From NCBI RefSeq assembly GCF_024211275.1, contig NZ_JAMLDX010000018.1:24121-88120 (forward strand): 64,000 nucleotides of DNA, given 5' to 3'. The stretch comes from Sphingomonas tagetis (GTDB lineage Bacteria > Pseudomonadota > Alphaproteobacteria > Sphingomonadales > Sphingomonadaceae). This document shows, piece after piece, positions 17,277 through 25,991 of the stretch; the first letter of the stretch is position 1, and each line of letters begins with the position of its first letter. Below the pieces are notes generated by a model, which ran no database searches, had not been told where the DNA came from, and saw only the letters and a program-made list of their open reading frames with translations. The position numbers and the translations under genes are program-made.

Positions 17277-17869
17277 TCGTCGTCACCGGCACCGACACCG
17301 GCATCGGCAAGACGGTGGCGGCGGCGGCGTTGGCGTGGCGGTTGGGCGCGGCTTACTGGAAGCCGGTTCAGGCCGGCATTGAAGACGAGACCGACAGCGA
17401 GACCGTCGCGCGGCTGGCCGGCGTCGACGTGCTGCCCGAAGCCTATCGGCTGACCACGCCCTGCTCGCCGCATCGCGCGGCGGAGATTGACGGGGTGACG
17501 ATCGATCCGGCGCGGCTGGCGCTGCCGCCGGGCCGTGTCGTGATCGAAGGGGCAGGGGGCGCGCTGGTACCGGTGACGCGCGAGCTGCTGTTCGCCGATC
17601 TGTTCGCGCGCTGGCGGCTGCCGGTGGCGATCGTCGCGCGGACCGCGCTCGGCACCATCAGCCACAGCCTGCTGACGATCGAAGCGCTGCGCACGCGCGG
17701 CGTCCCGATTGCCGGCATGTTGTTCGTCGGCGATGAGGTGGCGGACAGCCAGGCGACGATCTGCGCGATCGGCAAGCTGCGCTCGCTCGGCCGGCTGCCG
17801 CATCTCGATCCGCTGACGCCGGAAACGCTGCGCGAGGCCGCGGCAACGCTCGATCTGGACGGGCTGTGA
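17273..17869 (+). CDS. bioD: Dethiobiotin synthetase
   Basis: A 198-residue ATP-dependent carboxylase closing the ureido ring of dethiobiotin. The P-loop is GTDTGIGKT at 6-14, followed by WKPVQAG with the substrate lysine and EGAGGALVPV with the catalytic region. It overlaps bioF (ATGA) and bioA (GTGA), so the three are translationally coupled. It is slightly shorter than E. coli BioD. Confidence 0.92.
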   Translation: MIVVTGTDTGIGKTVAAAALAWRLGAAYWKPVQAGIEDETDSETVARLAGVDVLPEAYRLTTPCSPHRAAEIDGVTIDPARLALPPGRVVIEGAGGALVPVTRELLFADLFARWRLPVAIVARTALGTISHSLLTIEALRTRGVPIAGMLFVGDEVADSQATICAIGKLRSLGRLPHLDPLTPETLREAAATLDLDGL

Positions 17870-19116
17870 CCTCGCCGGTCTGGCATCCCTTCACGCAGCA
17901 TGGGCTGAACGAGCCGGTGCCGCTGGTGACGCATGCCGAGGGTGCCGCGCTCTACACAGCGGACGGGCGGCGGGTGATCGACGCGATCTCGTCCTGGTGG
18001 GTGACGACGCATGGCCATTGCCATCCCAAGATCATGGCGGCGATCCGTGAGCAGGCGGAAAAGCTCGACCAGCTGATCTTCGCCGGCTGGACGCACGAAC
18101 CCGCCGAGACGGTCGCGCGCGAGCTGGTCGCGCTGATGCCCCGCCCGCTCGACCATGTCTTCTTCTCCGACAGCGGATCGACCAGCGTCGAGGTGGCGCT
18201 CAAGATGGCGCTCGGTCATTTCGCCAATCGCGGGGAGGCCAAAAACGGTTGGCGCCACCGCATCGTGGTGATGGCGGACAGCTATCATGGCGACACGGTC
18301 GGCGGCATGTCGGTCGGCGCGCGCGGCGTGTTCAACAAGAGCTATGCGCCGCTGCTGTTCGACGTCGACGTCATCCCGTTCCCGCAAGCCGGGGCCGAGC
18401 AGGCGAGCATCGACGCGTTCGAGCGGCTGTGCGCGGATCGCCCCGCCGCGCTGATCGTCGAGCCGCTGCTGCTCGGCGCGGGCGGCATGCGGATGTACCC
18501 GGCGCACGTGCTCAAGGCGTTGCGCGAGCTGTGCGCGGCGCACGGCGTACTGTTCATCGCCGACGAGGTGATGACGGGCTGGGGCCGGACCGGCACGCTG
18601 CTGGCATGCGAGCAAGCCGGCGTGGTGCCGGACCTGCTGTGCCTGTCCAAAGGGCTGACCGGCGGGTCGCTGCCGCTGGCGGTGACGATGGCGACGCCGG
18701 CGATTTTCGAGAGCCACCGCTCGACCGACCGCGCGAAGATGTTCTTCCACTCGTCGAGCTACACCGCCAACCCGATCGCCTGCGCGGCGGCGGCGGCGAA
18801 CCTCGCCATCTGGCGTGACGAGCCGGTGCTGGAGCGCGTTGCCGATCTCGGTCGGCGGCAGGCCGCACATGCCCGCGCGTTGGAAGGAAAGGTCAACAAT
18901 CTACGTCAGTTGGGAACGATCGTGGCGATGGAGTTGGAAGATCGCGCGGGCGCCTATCTGTCCAGTCTCGGTCCGAAGCTGATGACGTTTTTCCGCGAGC
19001 GCGACGTGCTGCTGCGCCCGCTCGGCAACACCGTCTATGTCATGCCGCCCTATTGCATTTCGGACGACGACCTCGCCGGCATCTATGCGGTGATCGGCGA
19101 GGCACTCGACCTCTAG
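17866..19116 (+). CDS. bioA: Adenosylmethionine-8-amino-7-oxononanoate aminotransferase
   Basis: A 416-residue class III aminotransferase making 7,8-diaminononanoate. SSWWVTTHGHCHP has the paired Trp and Tyr/Thr context of BioA, and the PLP lysine is K262 in LSKGLTGG. DEVMTGWGRTG carries the cofactor aspartate. The start is GTG 17866. Its TAG stop shares the tetranucleotide CTAG with the stop of the convergent chemoreceptor gene. Confidence 0.93.
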   Translation: MTSPVWHPFTQHGLNEPVPLVTHAEGAALYTADGRRVIDAISSWWVTTHGHCHPKIMAAIREQAEKLDQLIFAGWTHEPAETVARELVALMPRPLDHVFFSDSGSTSVEVALKMALGHFANRGEAKNGWRHRIVVMADSYHGDTVGGMSVGARGVFNKSYAPLLFDVDVIPFPQAGAEQASIDAFERLCADRPAALIVEPLLLGAGGMRMYPAHVLKALRELCAAHGVLFIADEVMTGWGRTGTLLACEQAGVVPDLLCLSKGLTGGSLPLAVTMATPAIFESHRSTDRAKMFFHSSSYTANPIACAAAAANLAIWRDEPVLERVADLGRRQAAHARALEGKVNNLRQLGTIVAMELEDRAGAYLSSLGPKLMTFFRERDVLLRPLGNTVYVMPPYCISDDDLAGIYAVIGEALDL

Positions 19117-20432
19117 GCCGCCCGCAGATCGGTAAGGAAGGCGCTGACCGCGCCGCCCAGCGCGTCGGCCTCGGCCTGAATCCGCCCCGCCAGTTCCCCC
19201 ATCTCCTGCGCCCCGTCGCAGGTCGCGCGTGCGGTACCGCTGATCGCCGCGACGTCGCTGCTGATCACGGTGCCCGCCGCGACGGTTTCCTCGACGGTCA
19301 GCGCGATCAGGCGGGTGGTTTCCTCCTGCGTCGCGACCGCGCCTTCGACCGTGTCGGAAAGGCGCGCCATCGCGGCGATGGCCTGTTCGACATGCGCATG
19401 GCCGTCGGCGACGTGCGCGATGCCGGCGCAAAGCTCCTCGACATGCGCGGTGATGCGCCGCGCCGCATCGCCCGCCTGGCTGGCCAGCGTCTTCACCTCA
19501 TTGGCGACGACGGTGAAGCCGCGGCCCGCTTCACCCGCGCGCGCCGCCTCGATCGTCGCGTTAAGCGCGAGCAGGTTCACCTGCGCCGCGATCTCGCCGA
19601 TCAGCGCGATCACCGTATCGATCGATTGCGCAGAGTGCATGAGTTCGCGCAGCCGCGTGCCGCCGGTATTGACCAGCGTCACCGCATCGCCCGCGGCGGA
19701 TTTCGCGCGGAGCGTATCGCCGTTGATCGCCGCAAAGGCGTCGGCGAGCAGGCGGCCGCGATCGGCGATGCCGCTCATGCTCGCGCTGGTCTGCGCGGCG
19801 GCAGCGGCTACGGCAGCGGCGCGGTCGCCGGTGTCGCCGGCGCGCGACGCGGTCGAACGGGCATTGCCGCCGATGCGGCTGGAAAGCTGGGCGAGCGTCC
19901 CGGCGAGCGCCGCGACACGATGCTCGAATTGGCGCGCGGCCAGCTCGATCCGCTCCGCCCGCGCGAGTTGGTGGCTCGCTGCAATTGACCGTTGCTCTGC
20001 CGCCAGCTGGATCAGGCGGCGGTTGGCGACGACCGCGAACAGCCGGCCCTGATGCGTCACCATCATGCCCTCATTGCCGTTTGCCGCGCGATAGGTCTCG
20101 ATCAGCGTCCCGAGCGGCTCGTCCGCCTCGACCGACGGGCATGCGCGGACATGCGCGGCAAGACCGCTGCCATAGGCCGGGTTGCGCATCAGCGCATGGC
20201 CGAAGGGATTGAGCAGCAGGCGCCGCACATCCTTTTCGAACACCGCGCCGACCGGGCGGTGCGCGGCATCGACCACCGGCAGCAGCCGCAAGTCCATGCT
20301 CGTCTGGAACATCTCGATCGCGGTGAACAGCGTGTCGCCGGGCCGCAGGAATGCCGGATTGCGCTCGCCCGTCGACAGCCAGTGGCGCGCGGTGGCGGTG
20401 GGTTCGGCTCGATCTTCGGATGCGCGCAACAT
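19113..20432 (-). CDS. Soluble methyl-accepting chemotaxis-type protein with N-terminal CBS-like region
   Basis: A 439-residue protein. Residues 20-150 resemble a CBS pair (AFLRPGDTLFTAIEMFQ, LRLLPVVDAAHRPVGAVFEKDVR, GMMVTHQGRLFAVVANRRLI). The C-terminal half is an MCP signalling domain with the hairpin tip IALIGEIAAQVNLLALNATIEAARAGEAGRGF. There is no signal peptide or transmembrane helix, so it should be cytoplasmic, perhaps sensing a nucleotide through the CBS region. No che genes are nearby. It may serve a non-flagellar pathway. It is convergent with bioA. Confidence 0.85.
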   Translation of the reverse strand: MLRASEDRAEPTATARHWLSTGERNPAFLRPGDTLFTAIEMFQTSMDLRLLPVVDAAHRPVGAVFEKDVRRLLLNPFGHALMRNPAYGSGLAAHVRACPSVEADEPLGTLIETYRAANGNEGMMVTHQGRLFAVVANRRLIQLAAEQRSIAASHQLARAERIELAARQFEHRVAALAGTLAQLSSRIGGNARSTASRAGDTGDRAAAVAAAAAQTSASMSGIADRGRLLADAFAAINGDTLRAKSAAGDAVTLVNTGGTRLRELMHSAQSIDTVIALIGEIAAQVNLLALNATIEAARAGEAGRGFTVVANEVKTLASQAGDAARRITAHVEELCAGIAHVADGHAHVEQAIAAMARLSDTVEGAVATQEETTRLIALTVEETVAAGTVISSDVAAISGTARATCDGAQEMGELAGRIQAEADALGGAVSAFLTDLRAA

Positions 20433-20481
20433 GGCCCGGGACTAGGGCCATGAGGGTAAACGCGCCGTTATCCGGGCGTGA

Positions 20482-20508
20482 CGCTTTGATGACAAAGCGC
20501 GGTTTTTT
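20482..20508 (+). terminator. Terminator-like hairpin with no obvious upstream gene
   Basis: CGCTTTG-ATGA-CAAAGCG, then CGG and six T, is an intrinsic terminator shape for rightward transcription. Both neighbouring genes run leftward, so it would stop antisense or unannotated RNA. On the minus strand it has no U-tract. Confidence 0.45.
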
Positions 20509-20513
20509 GCCTG

Positions 20514-21395
20514 TTACGCGCCTTCCAGCTCGGCCCGGTGGCGTGAGGCGAGGCGGGTGAGCCAATCGACGAACGCGGCGACCTGCGCGAAGTGGCGCGT
20601 TTCCTCGTGCGTCACCAGCCAGAAGGCGCGGCGCAGCACGATCTCGGGCAGCAACCGGATCAGCTGCGAGCTCGAATCGCCGATGAAGCAGGGCAGCACC
20701 GCGACGCCCGCGCCATAGGTCGCCATGCGAAACTGCGCGTTGATGCTCGACGATCGAAGCTGCGGCTCGGGCGCGCCGGGGATCTCGTCGAGATAGCGCA
20801 GCTCGGGCGCGTAGAGGATGTCGGGGACATAGCCGATCAGCCGGTGCTGGCCGAGGTCGGCGGCGCTGGCGAGCGGCGGGGCCGCCTTGAGATACTCGCG
20901 CGAGGCGTAGAGCCGCAGCCCATAGTCCGCGAGCTTGCGCGTGATCAGCGGCCCGCGCCGCGGCCGCGCGAGCAGCACCGCGACATCGGTCTCGCGCCGC
21001 GAGGGGCTGAGGAAACCGCTTGACGCGACCAGATCGACGGCGAGGCCGGGATGCGCGTCGGCCAGCGTGCCGAGATGGCGGCTGACGAACCAGGTGCCGA
21101 AGCCTTCCGACACGCTCACCCGGATCGTCCCGCGCACCGGCCCGCCGGGGTCGCGGCGCCCGATCGCAGCGGCGGCGCGCTCCATCTCGCGCGCATGGGT
21201 CAGCAGCCGCTCGCCCGCGGGGGTCAGCGACTGGCCGTCCGGACCTTGCTCGAACAATCGCTCGCCGACCGATTTCTCCAGCCGGCGCAGGCGGCGCCCC
21301 GCGGTGGTCGCGTCGATCGCAAGCATATCCGCGGCCTTCGCCAGCTGTCCGGTGCGCGCGATGGCGAGAAAGATGGGCAAGTCGCTCCACTCCAT
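20514..21395 (-). CDS. LysR family transcriptional regulator
   Basis: A 293-residue regulator. The N-terminal winged helix contains LPIFLAIARTGQLAKAADMLAIDATTAGRRLRRLE. The effector domain includes GTIRVSVSEGFGTWFV and LPCFIGD. The family usually starts within a few residues of this motif, which supports the start at 21395; an ATG at 21425 would add ten residues. It is divergent from mmsA across about 90 bp. A palindrome overlaps the region just before its start. It is a plausible regulator of the valine operon and of itself. Confidence 0.88.
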   Translation of the reverse strand: MEWSDLPIFLAIARTGQLAKAADMLAIDATTAGRRLRRLEKSVGERLFEQGPDGQSLTPAGERLLTHAREMERAAAAIGRRDPGGPVRGTIRVSVSEGFGTWFVSRHLGTLADAHPGLAVDLVASSGFLSPSRRETDVAVLLARPRRGPLITRKLADYGLRLYASREYLKAAPPLASAADLGQHRLIGYVPDILYAPELRYLDEIPGAPEPQLRSSSINAQFRMATYGAGVAVLPCFIGDSSSQLIRLLPEIVLRRAFWLVTHEETRHFAQVAAFVDWLTRLASRHRAELEGA

Positions 21396-21397
21396 CG

Positions 21398-21413
21398 CCT
21401 GCAAATATGCAGG
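21398..21413. promoter_or_regulatory. Candidate LysR-type operator in the lysR/mmsA divergent region
   Basis: CCTGCA-AATA-TGCAGG is a perfect 6-bp inverted repeat of 16 bp, two bases upstream of the lysR start. It contains a T-N10-A core close to the T-N11-A LysR box. The position would allow autorepression of lysR. It is 75 bp upstream of mmsA. Confidence 0.45.
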
Positions 21414-21487
21414 TTGTGGCTGCATGTCGATGGGTTGCCGCGCCGGAGGGTGGGGTGCAGACAGCGCCGCAACACAGGAGAGAGATG

Positions 21488-23002
21488 ATGGCGACCGCGG
21501 TTCGCGAGATTTCACACTTCATCGGCAATGCCGCGACGGCCGGCACCGGCACGCGCCGCTCGGACGTGTTCGATCCCAACACGGGCAAGGTGCAGGCGCA
21601 GGTGACGCTCGGCGCGCAGGCCGATCTCGACGCGGCGATGGCGCTCGCGGTCAAGGCGCAGATCGGCTGGGCGGCGACCAACCCGCAGCGCCGCGCACGC
21701 GTCATGTTCAACTTCAAGGCGCTGATCGAGAAGCACATGGACGAGCTGGCGCATCTGCTCAGCTCCGAACATGGCAAGGTAATCGCGGACTCGAAGGGCG
21801 ACATCCAGCGCGGGCTCGAAGTAATCGAGTTCGCCTGCGGCATCCCGCATGTGCTCAAGGGCGAGTACACCCAGGGCGCGGGGCCGGGGATCGACGTCTA
21901 TTCGATGCGTCAGCCGCTTGGCGTGGTCGCCGGGATCACCCCGTTCAACTTCCCGGCGATGATCCCGATGTGGATGTTCGGCATCGCCATCGCGGTCGGC
22001 AACGCCTTCATCCTCAAGCCGAGCGAGCGCGATCCGTCGGTGCCCGTCCGCCTCGCCGAACTGATGCTCGAAGCCGGGCTGCCCGAAGGCGTGCTGCAGG
22101 TCGTGCAGGGCGACAAGGAGATGGTCGACGCGATCCTCGACCATCCGGAGATCAAGGCGGTGAGCTTCGTCGGCTCGTCCGACATCGCGCATTATGTCTA
22201 TCGCCGCGGCGTCGAGGCGGGCAAGCGCGTGCAGGCGATGGGCGGGGCCAAGAACCATGGCATCGTCATGCCCGATGCCGACCTCGATCAGGTCGTCAAC
22301 GACCTCGCCGGCGCTGCGTTCGGCTCGGCGGGCGAGCGCTGCATGGCGCTGCCGGTGGTCGTGCCGGTCGGCGAGAAGACCGCGATTGCGCTGCGCGAAA
22401 AGCTGATCCCGGCGATCGATGCGCTGCGCGTCGGCGTCTCGACCGACAATGACGCGCATTACGGCCCGGTCGTCACCGCCGCGCACAAGGCCAAGATCGA
22501 AAGCTATATCCAGATGGGCGTCGACGAGGGCGCCGAGCTGGTGGTCGACGGCCGCGGCTTCAGCTTGCAGGGGCATGAGGACGGCTTCTTCGTCGGCCCG
22601 ACGCTGTTCGACCGCGTGACGCCGCAGATGCGCTCCTACCAGGAGGAAATCTTCGGCCCGGTGCTCCAGATGGTCCGCGCCGACGGCTTCGAGGATGCGC
22701 TCAAGCTCGCCAGCGACCACCAGTACGGCAACGGCGTCGCGATCTTCACCCGCAACGGCCACGCCGCGCGCGAGTTCGCGGCGCGCGTCAATGTCGGCAT
22801 GGTCGGCATCAACGTGCCGATCCCGGTGCCGGTTGCCTATCACAGCTTTGGCGGGTGGAAGCGCAGCGCTTTCGGCGACACCAACCAGCACGGCATGGAG
22901 GGGGTGAAGTTCTTCACCAAGGTGAAGACGATCACCCAGCGCTGGCCCGATGGCGGCGTAGGCGACGCCGCCAACGCGTTCGTCATTCCGACGATGGGGT
23001 AA
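21488..23002 (+). CDS. mmsA: CoA-acylating methylmalonate-semialdehyde dehydrogenase
   Basis: A 504-residue aldehyde-dehydrogenase-superfamily enzyme converting methylmalonate semialdehyde to propionyl-CoA, the last step of valine breakdown. The catalytic Cys285 is in AGERCMALPV. GITPFNFPAMIPMWMF and SFVGSSDIA are typical MmsA motifs, and the ALDH general-base glutamate is absent as usual in CoA-acylating forms. ATG 21488 lies seven bases after AGGAG; an ATG at 21485 is an alternative. It is the first gene of the valine operon. Confidence 0.95.
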   Translation: MATAVREISHFIGNAATAGTGTRRSDVFDPNTGKVQAQVTLGAQADLDAAMALAVKAQIGWAATNPQRRARVMFNFKALIEKHMDELAHLLSSEHGKVIADSKGDIQRGLEVIEFACGIPHVLKGEYTQGAGPGIDVYSMRQPLGVVAGITPFNFPAMIPMWMFGIAIAVGNAFILKPSERDPSVPVRLAELMLEAGLPEGVLQVVQGDKEMVDAILDHPEIKAVSFVGSSDIAHYVYRRGVEAGKRVQAMGGAKNHGIVMPDADLDQVVNDLAGAAFGSAGERCMALPVVVPVGEKTAIALREKLIPAIDALRVGVSTDNDAHYGPVVTAAHKAKIESYIQMGVDEGAELVVDGRGFSLQGHEDGFFVGPTLFDRVTPQMRSYQEEIFGPVLQMVRADGFEDALKLASDHQYGNGVAIFTRNGHAAREFAARVNVGMVGINVPIPVPVAYHSFGGWKRSAFGDTNQHGMEGVKFFTKVKTITQRWPDGGVGDAANAFVIPTMG

Positions 23003-23005
23003 TCG

Positions 23006-24166
23006 ATGACCGACCAGTTCGACCTGACCGAGGACCAGCGCGCCATTCAGGACATGGCGCGCAAATTCACCGCCGACGCGATCACGCCGCACGCCGCCGA
23101 GTGGGACGAGCAGCACCACTTCCCGCGCGACACGGTGAAGGCCGCCGCCGAGCTCGGCTTCGGTGCGATCTACGTCTCCGGGGAATCGGGCGGGATCGGC
23201 CTTGGCCGCCTTGAATCCGCGCTGATCATGGAGGCCATGGCCTATGGCTGCGTGCCGACCAGCGCGTTCATCTCGATCCACAACATGGCGAGCTGGATGA
23301 TCGACCGGTTCGGCGGGCAGACGGTGAAGGACAAATACCTTCCCTCGCTGATCTCGATGGACCTGATCGCCAGCTATTGCCTGACCGAGCCCTCGTCCGG
23401 CTCCGATGCGGCGGCGCTCAAGACCCGCGCGGTTCGGGACGGCGACCATTATGTCGTCAACGGCTCGAAGCAGTTCATCTCGGGCGCGGGCGTCAACGAC
23501 ATCTATGTGACGATGGTCCGCACCGGCCCAAATACCCCCGAGGGCAACGGGCCGAAGGGGATCACCTGCATGGTGATCGAAAAGGACATGCCCGGCGTCA
23601 GCTTCGGCGCGAAGGAGCGCAAGCTCGGCTGGAACGCCAGCCCGACCGCGGGCGTGACGTTCGAAAATGTCCGTGTGCCGGTCGAGAATATCGTCGGCGG
23701 CGAGGGCGAGGGCTTCCGCATCGCGATGATGGGGCTGGACGGCGGGCGGCTCAACATCGGTGCGACCTCGCTCGGCGGTGCGCAGCGTTGCCTCGACGAG
23801 GCGGTGAAGTACACCAAGGAGCGCCAGCAGTTCGGCAAGGCGATCGCCGATTTCCAGAACACGCAGTTCACGCTCGCCGACATGGCGACCGAGCTGGAGG
23901 CCGCCCGCGCGCTGCTCTATCTCGCTGCCGCCAAGGTCAGCGCCAACGCGCCCGACAAGACCAAGTTCGCCGCGATGGCCAAGCGTTTCGCCACCGACAC
24001 CGGCTCGTCGGTGGTCGATCGCGCGCTCCAGCTGCACGGCGGCTATGGCTATCTCAAGGACTATCCGATCGAGCGTTTCTGGCGCGACCTGCGCGTCAAT
24101 TCGATCCTGGAGGGGACCAATCAGGTGATGCGGATGATCGTCGGGCGGGAACTGACGCGGCAATGA
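23006..24166 (+). CDS. Acyl-CoA dehydrogenase, probable isobutyryl-CoA dehydrogenase
   Basis: A 386-residue FAD flavoprotein. It has LTEPSSGSDAAALKT and FISGAGVNDIYVTMVRTG in the flavin/substrate region, and the catalytic glutamate is E369 in LEGTNQVMRMIVGREL. The neighbours mmsA, hydrolase, hydratase and mmsB point to isobutyryl-CoA oxidation to methacrylyl-CoA. It starts three bases after the mmsA stop. Confidence 0.88.
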   Translation: MTDQFDLTEDQRAIQDMARKFTADAITPHAAEWDEQHHFPRDTVKAAAELGFGAIYVSGESGGIGLGRLESALIMEAMAYGCVPTSAFISIHNMASWMIDRFGGQTVKDKYLPSLISMDLIASYCLTEPSSGSDAAALKTRAVRDGDHYVVNGSKQFISGAGVNDIYVTMVRTGPNTPEGNGPKGITCMVIEKDMPGVSFGAKERKLGWNASPTAGVTFENVRVPVENIVGGEGEGFRIAMMGLDGGRLNIGATSLGGAQRCLDEAVKYTKERQQFGKAIADFQNTQFTLADMATELEAARALLYLAAAKVSANAPDKTKFAAMAKRFATDTGSSVVDRALQLHGGYGYLKDYPIERFWRDLRVNSILEGTNQVMRMIVGRELTRQ

Positions 24167-25206
24167 CCGATGACGTGCTGATCTCCGTGGAGGGTAGGGT
24201 CGGTCGTATCCGGCTCAACCGCCCGAAAGCAATCCACGCGCTCAACACCGGCATGTGCGCCGCCGCGCTCGATGCGCTGAACGCCTGGCGCAGCGACCCG
24301 GCGGTCGAGGTGGTAATGATCGACCACGCTGAGGGACGCGGCTTCTGTGCCGGTGGCGACATCCGCATGGCCGCCGAAAGCGGGGCGGGCGATGGCAGCG
24401 CAGCGCGCGACTTCTTCCGCGTCGAATACCGCATGAACCACGCGCTGTTCACCTATGCCAAGCCGATCGTGGCGTTCATGGACGGCATCACGATGGGCGG
24501 TGGCGTCGGGATTTCGCAGCCGGCGAAATATCGAGTGGCGACGGAGAACACGAAGTTCGCCATGCCGGAGACCGGGATCGGGCTGTTCCCCGATGTCGGC
24601 GGCGGCTGGTATCTGTCGCGGCTGCCGGGGCGGATCGGCCAGTATCTCGCGGTGACCGGACACCGGATCGACGGCGCCGAGTGCGTCGCGCTGGGGCTGG
24701 CGAGCCATTACCTGCCGTTCGACAGGCTGGACGAGGCCAAGGCGCGCATCACCGCCGATCCGCAGGGTATCGAGGCAGTGCTGAACGAACTGTCGGCCCC
24801 GGCCCCCGATGCCCGCATCCTCGCGCATCGCGGTGCGATCGACCGGCTGTTCGCGTCGGACAGGCTCGAGGATATCATCGTCGCGCTCGAGGCCGATGGC
24901 GGCGACTGGGCGGCGCAGCAGCTCGCCACGATCCGCACCAAATCGCCGCAGGCGATGAAAGTCAGCCTCAAACTCCTCCTCGACGGCGCGACGATGCCGA
25001 CCTTCGAGGACGAGATGCGGCAGGAGTTCGCGGTCGCCGCCCATGTCGTCCAGCGCCACGACTTCGTCGAAGGCGTGCGCGCGCTGATCGTCGACAAGGA
25101 CAATGCGCCGCGCTGGGACCCGGCGACGCCCGCGGATGTCAGCGATCACTTGATCGACCAGATTTTCGCGCCATTGCCGGACGATCAGGCGTGGTCGCCA
25201 GCATAG
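24163..25206 (+). CDS. Enoyl-CoA hydratase/isomerase family, probable 3-hydroxyisobutyryl-CoA hydrolase
   Basis: A 347-residue crotonase-fold enzyme. FCAGGDIRM and the oxyanion-hole region DGITMGGGVGISQPAKYRVATENTKF are followed by PETGIGLFPDVGGGWYLSRLPG. The extra C-terminal length of about 90 residues over simple hydratases is typical of 3-hydroxyisobutyryl-CoA hydrolase. It should release free 3-hydroxyisobutyrate for MmsB. ATGA overlap with the dehydrogenase gene. Confidence 0.88.
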   Translation: MTDDVLISVEGRVGRIRLNRPKAIHALNTGMCAAALDALNAWRSDPAVEVVMIDHAEGRGFCAGGDIRMAAESGAGDGSAARDFFRVEYRMNHALFTYAKPIVAFMDGITMGGGVGISQPAKYRVATENTKFAMPETGIGLFPDVGGGWYLSRLPGRIGQYLAVTGHRIDGAECVALGLASHYLPFDRLDEAKARITADPQGIEAVLNELSAPAPDARILAHRGAIDRLFASDRLEDIIVALEADGGDWAAQQLATIRTKSPQAMKVSLKLLLDGATMPTFEDEMRQEFAVAAHVVQRHDFVEGVRALIVDKDNAPRWDPATPADVSDHLIDQIFAPLPDDQAWSPA

Positions 25207-25214
25207 GAGAAGAC

Positions 25215-25988
25215 ATGAGCTACGAAACCATCCTCGTCGAACAGCGCGGCGCCGTGACGCTGGTGACGCTCAACCGCCCGCAGGCTCTTAACGCGCTCAA
25301 CAGCGCGGTGCTGGCCGACCTGCTCGACGCCTTCGCCAAATTCGACGCCGACGCCTCGCAGGGCTGCGCGGTGCTGACCGGCGGCGAAAAGGCGTTCGCA
25401 GCGGGCGCGGACATCAAGGAGATGTCGTCGCAGGGCTTTGCCGACATGTACGGCAGCAATTTCTTCGCCGGCTGGGAAGGCTTCACCCGCACGCGCAAGC
25501 CGGTGATCGCGGCGGTCGCGGGCTTCGCGCTCGGCGGCGGGTGCGAGCTGGCGATGATGTGCGACTTCATCCTCGCCGCCGACACCGCCAAGTTCGGCCA
25601 GCCCGAGGTCAAGTTGGCGGTCGCGCCGGGCATGGGCGGCTCGCAGCGGCTGGCGCGCGCGGTCGGCAAGGCCAAGGCGATGGACATGTGTCTCACCGGT
25701 CGCATGATGGGCGCGGAAGAGGCCGAACGTGCCGGCCTCGTCAGCCGCATCGTTCCCGCCGCCGATCTGGTCGAGGAAGCGGTCAAGACCGCCGCGACCA
25801 TCGCGGGCATGGCGCCGCTGTCGGTGCTGGCGAACAAGGAGCTGGTCAACGCCGCGTTCGAGACGACGCTGGCGCAGGGCGTGCAGTTTGAGCGGCGGCT
25901 GTTCCACGGCCTGTTCGGCACCGCCGATCAGAAGGAAGGCATGGCCGCGTTCGTTGAGAAGCGGCCCGGCAACTGGACGGGGAAATAA
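25215..25988 (+). CDS. Enoyl-CoA hydratase
   Basis: A 257-residue crotonase. AFAAGADIKEM forms the CoA pocket and oxyanion hole, GFALGGGCELAMMCD contains the first catalytic Glu region, and the second Glu lies in FGQPEVKLAVAPGMGG. In this operon it should hydrate methacrylyl-CoA to 3-hydroxyisobutyryl-CoA. Short-chain enoyl-CoA activity in fatty acid oxidation is also possible. The ribosome site AGGAGA precedes the ATG. Confidence 0.9.
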   Translation: MSYETILVEQRGAVTLVTLNRPQALNALNSAVLADLLDAFAKFDADASQGCAVLTGGEKAFAAGADIKEMSSQGFADMYGSNFFAGWEGFTRTRKPVIAAVAGFALGGGCELAMMCDFILAADTAKFGQPEVKLAVAPGMGGSQRLARAVGKAKAMDMCLTGRMMGAEEAERAGLVSRIVPAADLVEEAVKTAATIAGMAPLSVLANKELVNAAFETTLAQGVQFERRLFHGLFGTADQKEGMAAFVEKRPGNWTGK

Positions 25989-25991
25989 GGC

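Noticed and set aside
19113..19116. CTAG and (35121-35124) TTAG shared stop codons of convergent genes
   Set aside because: Real but expected in compact genomes; no regulatory meaning can be argued.
21512..24163. Very long open frame opposite mmsA and the acyl-CoA dehydrogenase gene
   Set aside because: The opposite strand encodes two recognised enzymes with all catalytic residues; the frame has no family features and is a GC artefact.
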